From: Cryptomeria japonica
Taxonomy: Eukaryota > Streptophyta > Pinopsida > Cupressales > Cupressaceae
DNA: 64,000 nucleotides
Direction: 5' to 3'
Assembly (NCBI RefSeq): GCF_030272615.1
Contig: NC_081411.1
Location: 181,684,977-181,748,976, forward strand
In this document: piece by piece, positions 1-9,791 of the stretch
How positions within the stretch are numbered: the stretch's first letter is position 1
Layout: each line of letters opens with the position of its first letter
Notes under the pieces: generated by a model
The model's database searches: none
Told to the model about the DNA's origin: nothing
What the model saw: only the letters and a program-made list of their open reading frames with translations
Program-made: the position numbers and the translations under genes

Positions 1-1441
1 TAGTTTAGTGCAAGAGCATAGATGGTTTTGCTCCCAAGATACTCACCATACATATTTCCTTGAGTAGAAACATAGCTTTTTGAAAAGTCACTTGTGGCTT
101 GATAAAAGTGGTGACTCCCCCATCATAGGGATCATCTATTTGTTATGCTCGTGCAAGACTTAGTATATCACATCCTTACCTGCCACAGCGGGATTCATAA
201 GGTATGTAGTACCAAAGTCGAAGAAATATCAAGATGTGGGCTAAATTTATCACAACTGGCCATCTGACCATAGGGATAAAGAGTGTTTGAAGTGTGTTCG
301 TTTTACAGACCTAGTGCAAATTGAGCCGACTTCAGGCTTTGGAAATACACCTTAAAATAAATCTAAAGGAAGGGTCAAAAACAAGTCCAAGAATTGGGTT
401 GATCTAGACCCATACTAATTTGTGCCTTTGAGGCTACAATCTTGTGTTTGTGTGCTTGCTTTGTTTTCTTGTCAAGGAAAAATCAAAAAAAAAAATCAGA
501 AAATCAATCCCAAAAACAAAGTATTCATCCAACATCTGTCAACACAACCAAAAATACCAAAAACAAAGTGCAAACAACACAGAGTCACAACTTTTATGAC
601 CATTCTTCATATCTTGCGAAAGAAGAAGTGTCATCAGAATATCAACTTGAAAAGGAGACCATTGAGCTCAAAGGCTTTAATCAAAAGGAGGAAATTCTTC
701 TATCTCAATAGACAAATCTTTGTCTCACATAGAGTTTTTCTATATCGCATTCGTCTGTACCTTCAAGGTAAAACAAACGAATTTGATTCTGAATCATTGA
801 ACTGCAGAGCTTTTATGCAATATAGAGCTCTGAGTTATCACAAAAATCAAGGAGGAAAGATTAATCCCAACTTCTTCCCAAACATCTGTATCACCTACAA
901 CACAGCTCGAGAAGTACCACCAACGCCTGAAAGGGAAGAGATAGAGTTTGTTCCATTTGTGACACAAAGTTTTTATTGAAAGATTGAAGTTGAAAACAAA
1001 AACATCCATCATCTCATTCATACATCATCACTTCATCATCAATCCATCCCAAAACTCTCAAAACATTAAGAGGTTCTTGTCCCAAGATTCCTTTTTTAGA
1101 TATTGCTTGAAACCAAACACATCACATCACTTTTTAGATTGTTTCTACATCTAGGATAAGCTCATCCTAAGAGACACATCTACGCAGGTTAAAACTAGTT
1201 CATGAGTGAATCCTCTCATTACTAGGTAGTTAAATCTGTAACACATCTCAGATTTCTCTACACCTTATCACATCAAAACTTATAAAAACAAGCAAGCAAT
1301 TCAAAGAAGGAATTTCGGTTACATCTACCTTAAAAGTGCTAGAGATCTACGTGCAACACAAATCATCAACCATCAATCTTTCATTTCATCGAACAACTCA
1401 TCATCATCTTCAATCAACTTCAAAACAAACTTGCAAACAAA
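1..1441 (+). other. 5' leader of the Tat-type element, non-coding
   Basis: No coding region of known type is seen. Open frames at 422-979 and 442-711 are A-rich, overlap each other in different frames and have no recognisable domain, so they are not called. A-rich stretches around 475-560 resemble the A-rich tracts in the post-pol region. In related elements the region between primer site and pro carries gag; here the ATG at 1442 leads almost directly into the pre-protease region, so gag has either been lost or never belonged to this copy. Confidence 0.6.
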
Positions 1442-3391
1442 ATGGCTCAAACCCAATCACGGTCAAGGCAACGAAAAATTGAAATTGAAGGACATGACCC
1501 AAAAACAACCAATAATGATCATCAGATGTTCAAGAATCCACTTCCATCACAAGATCAAAGGGGTCCTTCCACTTCCCGGCGAGGCACTGATACCACTGAT
1601 TATACACAGGCTGCGTATAACTATATTGTAAATCACCTGTATGATGTCAGTGAACAAGTTGCAACTATAACCTTCAAAAATCCCAACTCCAATTGCAATG
1701 TTGTTACGCGTCGTGGCAAGGTCACCATCAAGGCAGCTCCACAAGGCACCACCTCCATCCCAAAGCAGTACAATCTTGTGGAACAATTAGACAAAACCCC
1801 TGCACTTATATCCATTTTGGAGCTTTTGCGTCTGTCACCCTCTCATAAAACTATCTTGGATCAAGCACTCCAAGAAGCGTCAGTCCCTGCAAACCTGAAC
1901 ACAGACCAATTTCAAGCCATGGTTGGAAATCTAAAGTCATCACCTTGTCTCACTTTTTCCGAAAGTGACAACTCTTCGTTCCAACAACCTCATAACGCCT
2001 CACTCCACATTGAAGGCTTTGTCAACCAACACAGGATCAAGCGAGTCTTGATAGATAATGGAGCAGGCCTAAACATTTGTACACTACAGTTGGTCACAGC
2101 ATTGGGATATGCACTAGAATCAGTGGATCCTCGCAAGAAGATCACCATCAAGGCCTATGATGATGTAGAGCGTTCATCCAAAGGAGCTGTGGTACTACCA
2201 ATCCGAGTAGGTCCTGTGGTAAAACACATAATTTGTCAGGTTCTGGACCTTCCTCTGCCATATAATCTATTATTAGGAAGACCTTGGATACATGCCATGC
2301 AAGCCGTTCCATCTACCTACCATCAATGTATCAAGTTCCCACATAACAGTGTAGAGATCACAATCCTGGGCGACGCAAATCCCTTTGCATTTTGCCATAA
2401 TATCAGCCATCAACTAGAGATTACTGTTCCTAATAATAGGGAAGCCATTTCCTCCACATCATATGTAAATCCCGCCTCTCTTGCCAGTTCAAACACTCCT
2501 ATACCCAAGCAAGAAAAGCTTAAAATGAAAGTCGCAGAGGAAGGTCCTGGAGAATACAACTTGAGTCAGCTCTTTTGTGTGGGACAAATGCCCACTTCTC
2601 CTAGAACACATGGTAAACCACAGCAGTTGCTCCAGCAACCACTAATCACGCTAGCATGTGCCTTAACCCCTTTCATCCTTGGAAAGAGTCAAGAGGAAGA
2701 AACACAAGATGAGGACCTAGCGGACTGGATCTATAAGGATCCCATCACCACTGACAAACCCCAAGTTACACTTCCTACGGACCAGTATGGTAAAGGCCTC
2801 CTCATTATGCAAAGAATGGGGTATGATGGTCAGAGTGCTTTGGGATACTGCAAACAAGGACGACACGAACCGCTGCTGCCGGAATTCAAGCCCAAAGGTA
2901 ATACAGGCCTAGGTTTTGAAAAAGAGATCCTTCCTAAACTCAGATTCAAAGGAAAACCTAGCAAACCATTTTGTCCACCTACTGCAAAGAGGACACCTTT
3001 CATAATCAAAGCACCATCAAGCACTATCCCCACTGCCCCATCGAGGCTCACAAACCCACCGCAACCGTCATCAATATCATTCATCCCACCAAACGAACCA
3101 GTAATCCCATCAATAACACCAATAGTAGCAGCAACTGTATCAGAACCCGCAGCAACATCTATGGCACCAGTAGTTCCAGCAGAAACCACTGAATCAACCT
3201 TACCAATACTTCCGATAACAAATACTTTTATCCCCATCACGGTTCCTGCAGCACCGATCATCACAAAGATACATAAACCAATCACACCTGCCGTATTTAA
3301 CTCCAAAGACATCCCAGTATGGTATAGCAATCGGATGCTGGAAAGTGATTTAGAGACTGACTCACATGAGTGGGAATTTGATTCTGTATAG
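1442..3391 (+). CDS. Pro region of Tat-type polyprotein: aspartic protease plus G-patch motif
   Basis: A 649-codon stretch. Residues about 85-190 form the conserved pre-protease segment of Tat/Ogre elements (QLDKTPALISILELL and similar). Residues about 195-300 are a retropepsin-like protease: the active-site motif reads LIDNGAGLNIC, with the catalytic Asp near residue 205, and the flap/C-terminal side reads LLLGRPWIH near residue 280. Residues about 452-493 match a G-patch (MGYDGQSALGY...QGR.EPL...GLGF), a glycine-rich RNA-binding motif also attached to protease in betaretroviruses. After that comes a Pro/Thr/Ser-rich linker. The reading frame meets TAG at 3389-3391 and then continues in the same frame, so this is a decayed stop or a leaky one, not a true end. 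The ATG at 1442 is the first in frame; no gag domain precedes it. Confidence 0.8.
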   Translation: MAQTQSRSRQRKIEIEGHDPKTTNNDHQMFKNPLPSQDQRGPSTSRRGTDTTDYTQAAYNYIVNHLYDVSEQVATITFKNPNSNCNVVTRRGKVTIKAAPQGTTSIPKQYNLVEQLDKTPALISILELLRLSPSHKTILDQALQEASVPANLNTDQFQAMVGNLKSSPCLTFSESDNSSFQQPHNASLHIEGFVNQHRIKRVLIDNGAGLNICTLQLVTALGYALESVDPRKKITIKAYDDVERSSKGAVVLPIRVGPVVKHIICQVLDLPLPYNLLLGRPWIHAMQAVPSTYHQCIKFPHNSVEITILGDANPFAFCHNISHQLEITVPNNREAISSTSYVNPASLASSNTPIPKQEKLKMKVAEEGPGEYNLSQLFCVGQMPTSPRTHGKPQQLLQQPLITLACALTPFILGKSQEEETQDEDLADWIYKDPITTDKPQVTLPTDQYGKGLLIMQRMGYDGQSALGYCKQGRHEPLLPEFKPKGNTGLGFEKEILPKLRFKGKPSKPFCPPTAKRTPFIIKAPSSTIPTAPSRLTNPPQPSSISFIPPNEPVIPSITPIVAATVSEPAATSMAPVVPAETTESTLPILPITNTFIPITVPAAPIITKIHKPITPAVFNSKDIPVWYSNRMLESDLETDSHEWEFDSV

Positions 3392-4408
3392 CTTAACCCT
3401 TCAGATGAGGAAGACACATCACCACCTCCGCCCCGCAAAGACATCCCTGTTTATGGAGAAGCACAGATAAAGACCACTTGGGTACCTGAGCTGGAAACAT
3501 CTTCCATAGACCCTACGTCTCATCCTACGCCTGATTCTGACAGGGAGAGTACCATCAACGACCTTCACCACACTGTCTTAACCCTCACTGATACATCACC
3601 TGCACTTAATCTAATTGATGAAGTAATCCCTATTATACACCCTGAACTCATCGAATGGAACCAACCAAATCCCCCATGTCTTGACCTCTTCCAGAACGAT
3701 GAGGCTATCATTGACTTTTTAGAATTAAGGGATAATCTACCAAGCGGGGATCACAAAGCTGGATTCGCCATTGAACTTAACAGCGCAGCATACTTCGGGG
3801 TGGATGCCAAACCCTTCAGCTGCAAAAATATAACAATAAAACATGGATCTTCCAGTGACAACCACACTGTGGCACTGTTTGATCCGACAAAAGTAAAAAG
3901 AAAGAGCGTATCCAATGGTGAAAACCTCTTTGAGGCACCTGAGGATGAAGGGTTTGACATTCTCCCTGCTAATGCACAACAGGAACGATCAACGATTCTC
4001 ATCGAGGAAACCAAAGAATACAATGTGGGGACTCCTGAAAATCCTCATATCATACATCTGGCATCTCTTCTCACTCCAGAGGAACAGCCTCAATTCATAG
4101 AGTTCTTCCAGAAGCGTCAGATCAACTTTGCATGGTCATATGCAGACATGCCTGGGCTTGATCCGGATTTAGTCATGCATCACCTCACCGTAGCAGAAGG
4201 AGCCAAACCTGTCAAGCAGAAGCTTCGTAAGATGCATCCCCAGATTGCAGTGCTAGTCAAAACAGAACTCAAGAAACTTCTGGATGTTGGTTTCATTAGA
4301 CCAATTGATTATGCAGAATGGATCTCCAACATTGTGCCAGTCGGCAAACCAAAAGGGGGCATCCGCATTTGTACAGACTTCAGAGATCTGAATAAGGCAT
4401 GTCCCTAA
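3392..4408 (+). pseudogene. Linker and N-terminal reverse transcriptase of Tat-type polyprotein
   Basis: Same frame as the preceding protease segment, separated from it only by the TAG at 3389. An acidic, Pro-rich linker runs to about 3790. The region then leads into the RT entry segment (FAWSYADMPGLDP, with PVKQKLRKMHP after it), RT motif 1 (GFIRPIDYAEWISNIVPVGK) and motif 2 (GGIRICTDFRDLNKACP). The frame is lost immediately after ACP, at about 4403-4408. One surplus base in a short C run gives TAA, and the expected continuation (KDDFPLPNID) is in the +1 frame. This is a single-base frameshift, so RT cannot be made by normal translation from this copy. Confidence 0.8.
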
Positions 4409-4694
4409 GGATGACTTTCCCCTACCAAATATTGACATCATAGTGGATCTAACAGCAGGACATGCCATGCTTTCACTCATGGATGGCTTTTCAGGATACA
4501 ATCAAATAAAGATCGCACCAGAGGACCAACATAAGACAGCCTTCACATGTCCATGGGGCACATATTGCTGGAATGTAATGCCTTTTTGTCTCAAGAATGC
4601 AGGAGCAACCTATCAAAGAGCAATGACCACCATCTTCCATGACATGATGCATACCATGATGGAAGATTATGTGGATGACTTACTAGCAAAATAA
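4409..4694 (+). pseudogene. RT palm segment with intact YVDD, frameshifted
   Basis: Continues the reverse transcriptase in a frame one base away from the preceding part. It shows the LTAGHAMLSLMDGFSGYNQI motif with the catalytic Asp, then FTCPWGTYCWNVMPFCLKNAGATYQRAM, then the catalytic YVDDLLAK box at about 4669-4690. A TAA at 4692-4694 stops the frame right after this box, but the same frame continues downstream for another 860 codons. Catalytic residues are preserved even though the frame is broken twice within 300 bases. Confidence 0.8.
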
Positions 4695-7292
4695 CTTACT
4701 AGAGAAGGACCTCTCCACATCTTAGATCAAATCTTTGATAGACTGGAACAATATCATGTTCGACTCAACCCAAAGAAATGTGTCTTTGGAGTGACCTCTG
4801 GGAAACTTCTAGGATACATTGTCTCAAGCAAAGGTATTGAGGTCGATCCAGCAAAGGTTAAGGCAATAATGGACATGCCACCTCCAAAGAATATCAGTCA
4901 GCTAAGGACACTACAAGGGCAGCTTCAATCCATCCGAAGATTCATTGCACAATTGGCTGATAAGTGTCACCCATTTACACATCTGCTACACAAGAACATA
5001 CGCTTTCAGTGGGATGACAAATGCCAACAAGCATTTCAGACGCTTAAAGACTATCTCATGAATCCACCATTGCTGATGCCACCAGATCCAAGAAGACCAT
5101 TATTACTCTATATCTCGGCAACAAGTATAGCATTGGGTGTACTACTGGCACAACATAATGCAGAAGGAAAAGAGTGTGTTGTTTACTACATCTCTCGCAC
5201 ACTGGTGGGCTATGAACTCAATTACACACCTATTGAGCGAGCTTGCCCAGTAGTAATCTTAGCATCCACTAAACTGAGGCACTATCTGTTGACGCACAAG
5301 GTACAACTCATCGCAAAGATTGATCCACTCAAGTATTTACTCAGCAAAGCAGCATTGACAGGCCGCTTGGCCAAATGGGTGATGATTCTAAGTGAATTTG
5401 ACATTGAGTATGTAGACCGTAAAGCTATCAAAGGTCAGGTTATTGCAGATCAGTTGGCCGATGCACCACTCATAGGCGATCATCCTCTCATTTCCAATTT
5501 TTCAGATGAAGAGATATTCATGATCACAGAAGCACAGCTGTGGAAACTATATTTTGATGGTTCATACACTAGGCATGGCTCGGGGGCAGGCCTTCTGTTT
5601 ATCACACCTCAAGGTGATAGCATCCCGAAGTCTTACAGGCTCACATTTCCATGCACAAACAACATAACAGAATATGAGGCTTTGATCACAGGACTCAGGC
5701 TCGCCATACAATGGAAATTAAAAGACCTACAAGTATATGGCGACTCGCAACTGGTCATTCGACAAGCAACTGATGAGTATCAGACCAAAGATGATAAACT
5801 CATGCCATACAAGCAAATGGTGGAGAATCTAAAGACATCATTTAATACTATCACTTTTGAGCAGATACCGAGAGATCAGAATCGAGTTGCTGACGCTATG
5901 GCTACCATCGCATCTCTCCTAGATCTTCCACAGAATTCAACACGCTACGAGTTCTTGGTAGAACAACTTTGGATCCCCGCTTATGATATCCCTGAATCCG
6001 AAATGATATGTCACCTTGTCGGTTCTGAATCCCCATGGTATGGTGAATTCTACACCTATCTCCGCGATCATACCCTTCCTCCCAACCAATCAAATAACCA
6101 ACGTAAAACCTTCATTCGCCAAACTGCTCGATATACCATTATTGCCGAAACCCTATACCGACGTAGTCTTGATGGTACTCTCCTTCGATGTCTGGAACAA
6201 GATGAGATAACAAAGGCTTTGGAAGCGGTACATGAAGGAATTTGCGGGACTCACTCCAGTGGTCCATCACTAGCCAAGAAACTCATACGAGCTGGATACT
6301 ATTGGCCATCTATGGAAAAGGATTCCTACTACTTTGTCAGGAAATGCAAGAAATGTCAAGTTCATGGCGACCTGATACATGCACCAGCACAGGAACTGCA
6401 ACCAATCACAACACCATGGCCTTTCTGTCAATGGGGCCTTGACCTTGTGGGTAAGATTCATCCATCTTCATCCAACGGCCATAAATTCATTATTACCGCC
6501 ACCGAATATTTCACCAAGTGGATCGAAGCTGTTCCACTTACCCAAGTCACCGGCAAGCAGATCGCCTCATTCATCCTCAATTACATCATCTGCCGGTATG
6601 GTGTACCCATGTCCATCATCACAGATAATGGTCTTCCTTTCAAAAATCAGGATGTCCGTGGACTTTGTGAGAAATTTCATATCCAACACCGCTTTTCCAC
6701 TCCCTATTACCCACAAGGCAATGGTCAGGCCGAAGCATCCAATAAAAACATATTGAGGATCCTAAAGAAGACAGTCAATGATGCCGGTCGTGATTGGCAT
6801 GTTCAATTGAATCCAGCATTATGGGCATATCGCACTAGCATTCGAACCCCTACAGGTGCAACTCCTTATTCATTGGTCTATGGTGCAGAAGCTATCTTAC
6901 CTATTGAGGTTGAGATACCATCATTACGAGTTTCCTTGCATAATCTCATCGATGATGAAGCATACAGAGTATCCCGTCTTCAGGACTTAGAGTTACTTAA
7001 TGAGAAACGACAAGCTGCATATAATCACCTCAAAGCCTATCAGCAGCGCATGAGCAGAAGCTACAATCACCGAGTTAGACCTCGTACATTTGAGGTAGGT
7101 GATCTTGTTCTACGAGAGAATCCTCGCAACCAACCCAACAGAGAACATCAGGGTAAGTTTGAATCAAACTGGCTGGGCCCATATGTTGTCACTGCTGTGT
7201 TCGGGTCCGGGGCATATCAGTTGGCTACTTTAGAAGGAGAACCACTCGCAGATCCAATCAATAGAATGCACCTCAAACGGTTTTATACCTAA
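4695..7292 (+). CDS. RT thumb, RNase H, second (archaeal-type) RNase H and integrase of Tat-type polyprotein
   Basis: Open from the TAA at 4692 to the true TAA at 7290; the first ATG is at 4791. From that ATG: RT thumb and connection (residues 1-95), a Ty3-type RNase H (about 100-190), then a second RNase H with all four acidic residues visible (LYFDGS near 255, ITEYEAL, VYGDSQLV, VADAMA). This dual-RNase H order is the Tat hallmark. Integrase follows. The zinc-binding region is H...H...CKKC (about 485-530). The catalytic triad is D in WGLDLVG (about 549), D in ITDNG (about 611) and E in GQAEASN (about 647), with D-E spacing near 35. The C-terminus holds a GPY/F-type module (NWLGPYVV) and ends HLKRFYT. 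This half is intact and the enzyme motifs look functional. Confidence 0.88.
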   Translation, partial: LTREGPLHILDQIFDRLEQYHVRLNPKKCVFGVTSGKLLGYIVSSKGIEVDPAKVKAIMDMPPPKNISQLRTLQGQLQSIRRFIAQLADKCHPFTHLLHKNIRFQWDDKCQQAFQTLKDYLMNPPLLMPPDPRRPLLLYISATSIALGVLLAQHNAEGKECVVYYISRTLVGYELNYTPIERACPVVILASTKLRHYLLTHKVQLIAKIDPLKYLLSKAALTGRLAKWVMILSEFDIEYVDRKAIKGQVIADQLADAPLIGDHPLISNFSDEEIFMITEAQLWKLYFDGSYTRHGSGAGLLFITPQGDSIPKSYRLTFPCTNNITEYEALITGLRLAIQWKLKDLQVYGDSQLVIRQATDEYQTKDDKLMPYKQMVENLKTSFNTITFEQIPRDQNRVADAMATIASLLDLPQNSTRYEFLVEQLWIPAYDIPESEMICHLVGSESPWYGEFYTYLRDHTLPPNQSNNQRKTFIRQTARYTIIAETLYRRSLDGTLLRCLEQDEITKALEAVHEGICGTHSSGPSLAKKLIRAGYYWPSMEKDSYYFVRKCKKCQVHGDLIHAPAQELQPITTPWPFCQWGLDLVGKIHPSSSNGHKFIITATEYFTKWIEAVPLTQVTGKQIASFILNYIICRYGVPMSIITDNGLPFKNQDVRGLCEKFHIQHRFSTPYYPQGNGQAEASNKNILRILKKTVNDAGRDWHVQLNPALWAYRTSIRTPTGATPYSLVYGAEAILPIEVEIPSLRVSLHNLIDDEAYRVSRLQDLELLNEKRQAAYNHLKAYQQRMSRSYNHRVRPRTFEVGDLVLRENPRNQPNREHQGKFESNWLGPYVVTAVFGSGAYQLATLEGEPLADPINRMHLKRFYT

Positions 7293-7456
7293 GGTGTACA
7301 GAGCATCAGGCTCCCCTGCATACCAGAAAATACCAAAAACATTCACAAAAACATCAAAAATACCAAAAACATTCAGAAAATGTCCTAAAGAAAATACAAA
7401 AACATTCAAAAAAGTAAAGAAAAAAATCATGCATCCAAACGGTGAACAACCACTCC

Positions 7457-7505
7457 GGTGGCACCTTGGGTAAGTGCGATGGTGAAAACCTGGCAAACAG
7501 GCGCC
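7457..7505 (+). repeat. Conserved post-pol motif, copy A (GGTGAAAACC...CAGGCGCC)
   Basis: This block (ggtggcaccttgggtaag, then ggtgaaaacctggcaaacag, then gcgcc) has recognisable relatives at 56,777-56,821, 57,607-57,637 and 57,664-57,690 in a different element. CCTG/CAGG can pair around a GCAAA loop. An A-rich tract precedes it and a CTGGGGGCAA tag follows at 7665-7675. Confidence 0.6.
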
Positions 7506-8541
7506 ACTCGTAAAGGCAATGGCTCCAGTATCTTTCAGGCTCGTTGCAATCACATTCATACATACACACATCCATCCATCCCAACCACGGCTTGTTATTT
7601 GATCTGCAATTAAGAAAGTACTCCATGCGTCTAGCATCCCACCTTTTCATAGTCAGGTCTACAAACTGGGGGCAATACCCTTACCCTAGTGATGGAAGTG
7701 GATTCTACATTGTCTTATGTGTCATTACGCTCTTCATTCAGGCAATCATCAGAAAATACCAAAAACATTCAAAAATGTCTCAACACAAAATCCAAAAAAC
7801 ATGCAAAAAAATGTCTCACAAAAATACCAAAAACAGTCAAAACAATTCAAAATCCAAAAACATCGGAAAACCCATTGAAAATCACACAAAAACATGGCAA
7901 CACCTTGTACATACTCATCCCTGCAGATACCAAACAAGCATTGATAAAATACTCACAAACTGACCATTTACCAATCAAACCAAAACAATCGACATCAACA
8001 ATCAAACTGTCTTTAAAACAAGGATGCATCCTTCCTTACCAAAACAAAGACAAAGTGACGTTTTCTTTGACAAGAAAATTATGTTAAGCTATCAAATACT
8101 TGGTTGATTCGTGAGTACAATCGTTTGTTTATCTGTATCAGGATCTTTCAGCATGGTTTTGTATCGTTTGCACATTATTTCCGATGAAGTTCTGGGGCAT
8201 GTACTAATGGTGTCTACGTGGGAAGTTCACCAAGCTACGTGATCTTATGCAAAATACAGTCATAGATCATTACGGCTTGCTGACTACAGCGTATACCTCG
8301 ACCATATGAGCATGAACCATTACCAAGGATCCATATTCTTTATTCTTTATGTATATACTGTTTGGTTGCAGGTACAATGCTCATTCTTTGGTTCCTCTTC
8401 CTCCAAATTGGATAAAGGTTTTATTTTCTTAGTACGGTATGAACTTGTCTCAGGATATGATCAGCCTAAGATCAAGGAGGACGATCCAAGTCATGCATGA
8501 ACGGTGATAATCTTTGTCTGTTCCGCAAGCAATACTCTGGT

Positions 8542-8637
8542 CGACTTGATCCATTATATCAAGTTGCTTGTATTAACTTGCTATATCAAATCCATGTAAG
8601 AAATACTCTGGTCATCTTGAATCATTATGTCAAGATG
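8542..8637 (+). repeat. Two direct repeats, each a hairpin with covarying stem
   Basis: Both copies have the flank AATACTCTGGTC on the left and GCTTGTATT on the right. Copy 1 pairs 8542-8549 with 8559-8566 (CGACTTGA/TCAAGTTG, one G-U). Copy 2 pairs 8613-8620 with 8630-8637 (CATCTTGA/TCAAGATG, perfect). The second stem position changes from G-U to A-U and the third from A-U to U-A, so pairing is kept while sequence differs. Confidence 0.6.
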
Positions 8638-9238
8638 CTTGTATTCTCTTCCAACATTTTAAAGCTCAATGATGAAAATAGAGCACTATGGATCGTCATT
8701 CCATCTCATCTGTATATACTGCATTCCGTTGCATTCCACCCATCCATACATTCATAATAGCTGCATATCATGCATACAGAGTCATAATAATGCATACTCT
8801 ATTTTCCTCTTCTTCCATAGGAATGCGTAATAGGTCCTCCATTTCTTCTATCTAACATCAAATCCCCCCCCTCACCCTCCCCATCTCGATAATCAACATC
8901 ACATACCCTACATCGTTTCTCAATCAACCCAATCAAGCCACGTTCATCACTATCCATCTCTAAATAGGAGGGATTGTGTTTCCCATCCTCATTCATCCAC
9001 ACAATCAAGCAAGTTACTCTGTCTACACAGATACATCGACTCCCACACACCTAGACTATCAACAGATACTCTGATCAAGTATCTTCGGGTCTCAACAGGT
9101 AATCGATTATGGTAATCCTAGACTACATCAGACATTTATCATAATGACCTAGTCTCAACGGGGCTGCCATGATTCCCCACAACCATCCATCACACGCACA
9201 CACTATCAATTGATCACCCAATCAAACACAATCCAACG

Positions 9239-9431
9239 GACAATTACATCAATTGTCTACGTCTCAACGAGTATTTTGCTTCATATACCTTGACTTCATC
9301 GGGCAATTACATCAATTGTCTAAGTCACATCAGGTCACTTTGATTCACTTACTCAGACTTTATCATGTCCAAGCGACCAACTGACATCAACTGTCACGCT
9401 TTGACTTGACCGGGGCAATTCAACCGATTGC
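9239..9431 (+). repeat. Run of four short hairpins, two sharing the GNCAATT-acatc-AATTGTC form
   Basis: Hairpin 1 is GACAATT/AATTGTC (9239-9257). Hairpin 2 is GGCAATT/AATTGTC (9302-9320, one G-U). Hairpin 3 is TGACA/TGTCA with loop TCAAC (9382-9396). Hairpin 4 is GCAAT/ATTGC (9415-9431). Loops are short (about 5 bases, longer in hairpin 4). Spacing is about 60, 80 and 30 bases. Confidence 0.5.
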
Positions 9432-9776
9432 ACCAGATTGTTCAACCAATTTTGATCAATTGTATCGCACCAATCCAAACCCCACACTACATCTGCTATG
9501 TATCTCTTGCATGACCTCAGGGTACTTGCTGGCTTGTTGTTTCTCTATATTCACTCCATGTTTCCCCCGTTTTCTTCTATTTTTAACCAGTATACCTAAC
9601 TTCTTCTCTTCTATCACCCTGCCAATTTTCATTCTTTTTCGAGAGATCGCCCGATTTTTCGAAATTTTTCGGCCCATCTCTCGAGGGGGCATACCACCCA
9701 TTAAATTTACATTTTATGGGGCATTTCTTCACACCAGTTTTTCTTTCTTTGAAACAATGCGATAAACCGCACCGTC

Positions 9777-9791
9777 TCAAAGAGGGGCAAA
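9777..9791 (+). promoter_or_regulatory. Polypurine tract (plus-strand primer)
   Basis: The purine-rich 'tcaaagaggggcaaa' lies directly before the LTR start TGTAGTCA. The same string precedes the 3' LTR of the second Tat-like element at 60,065-60,079, where the LTR boundary is proven by the paired LTR. Confidence 0.8.

Larger units (their letters stand above)
7293..9776 (+). other. Post-pol region of the Tat-type element
   Basis: About 2.5 kb between the polyprotein stop and the PPT, with no ORF of recognisable type. In order: A-rich short repeats built on 'ataccaaaaacattc' (7315-7430 and again 7750-7870), a motif shared with the second Tat-like element (7457-7505), a GGGGGCA tag (7665-7675), a pair of covarying hairpins (8542-8637), a run of CAATT-type hairpins (9239-9431), and a pyrimidine-rich stretch ending in a second G-rich tag near 9683-9693. 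Long post-pol regions are common in Tat/Ogre elements. The organisation resembles that of 56,457-60,064. Confidence 0.6.

Noticed and set aside
422-979. 185-codon + strand frame in the leader
   Set aside because: A-rich, no domain, overlapped by other open frames; there is no sign of gag capsid.
2830-3444. 204-codon minus-strand frame
   Set aside because: Lies opposite the Pro/Thr-rich linker of the retrotransposon polyprotein; a shadow of it.
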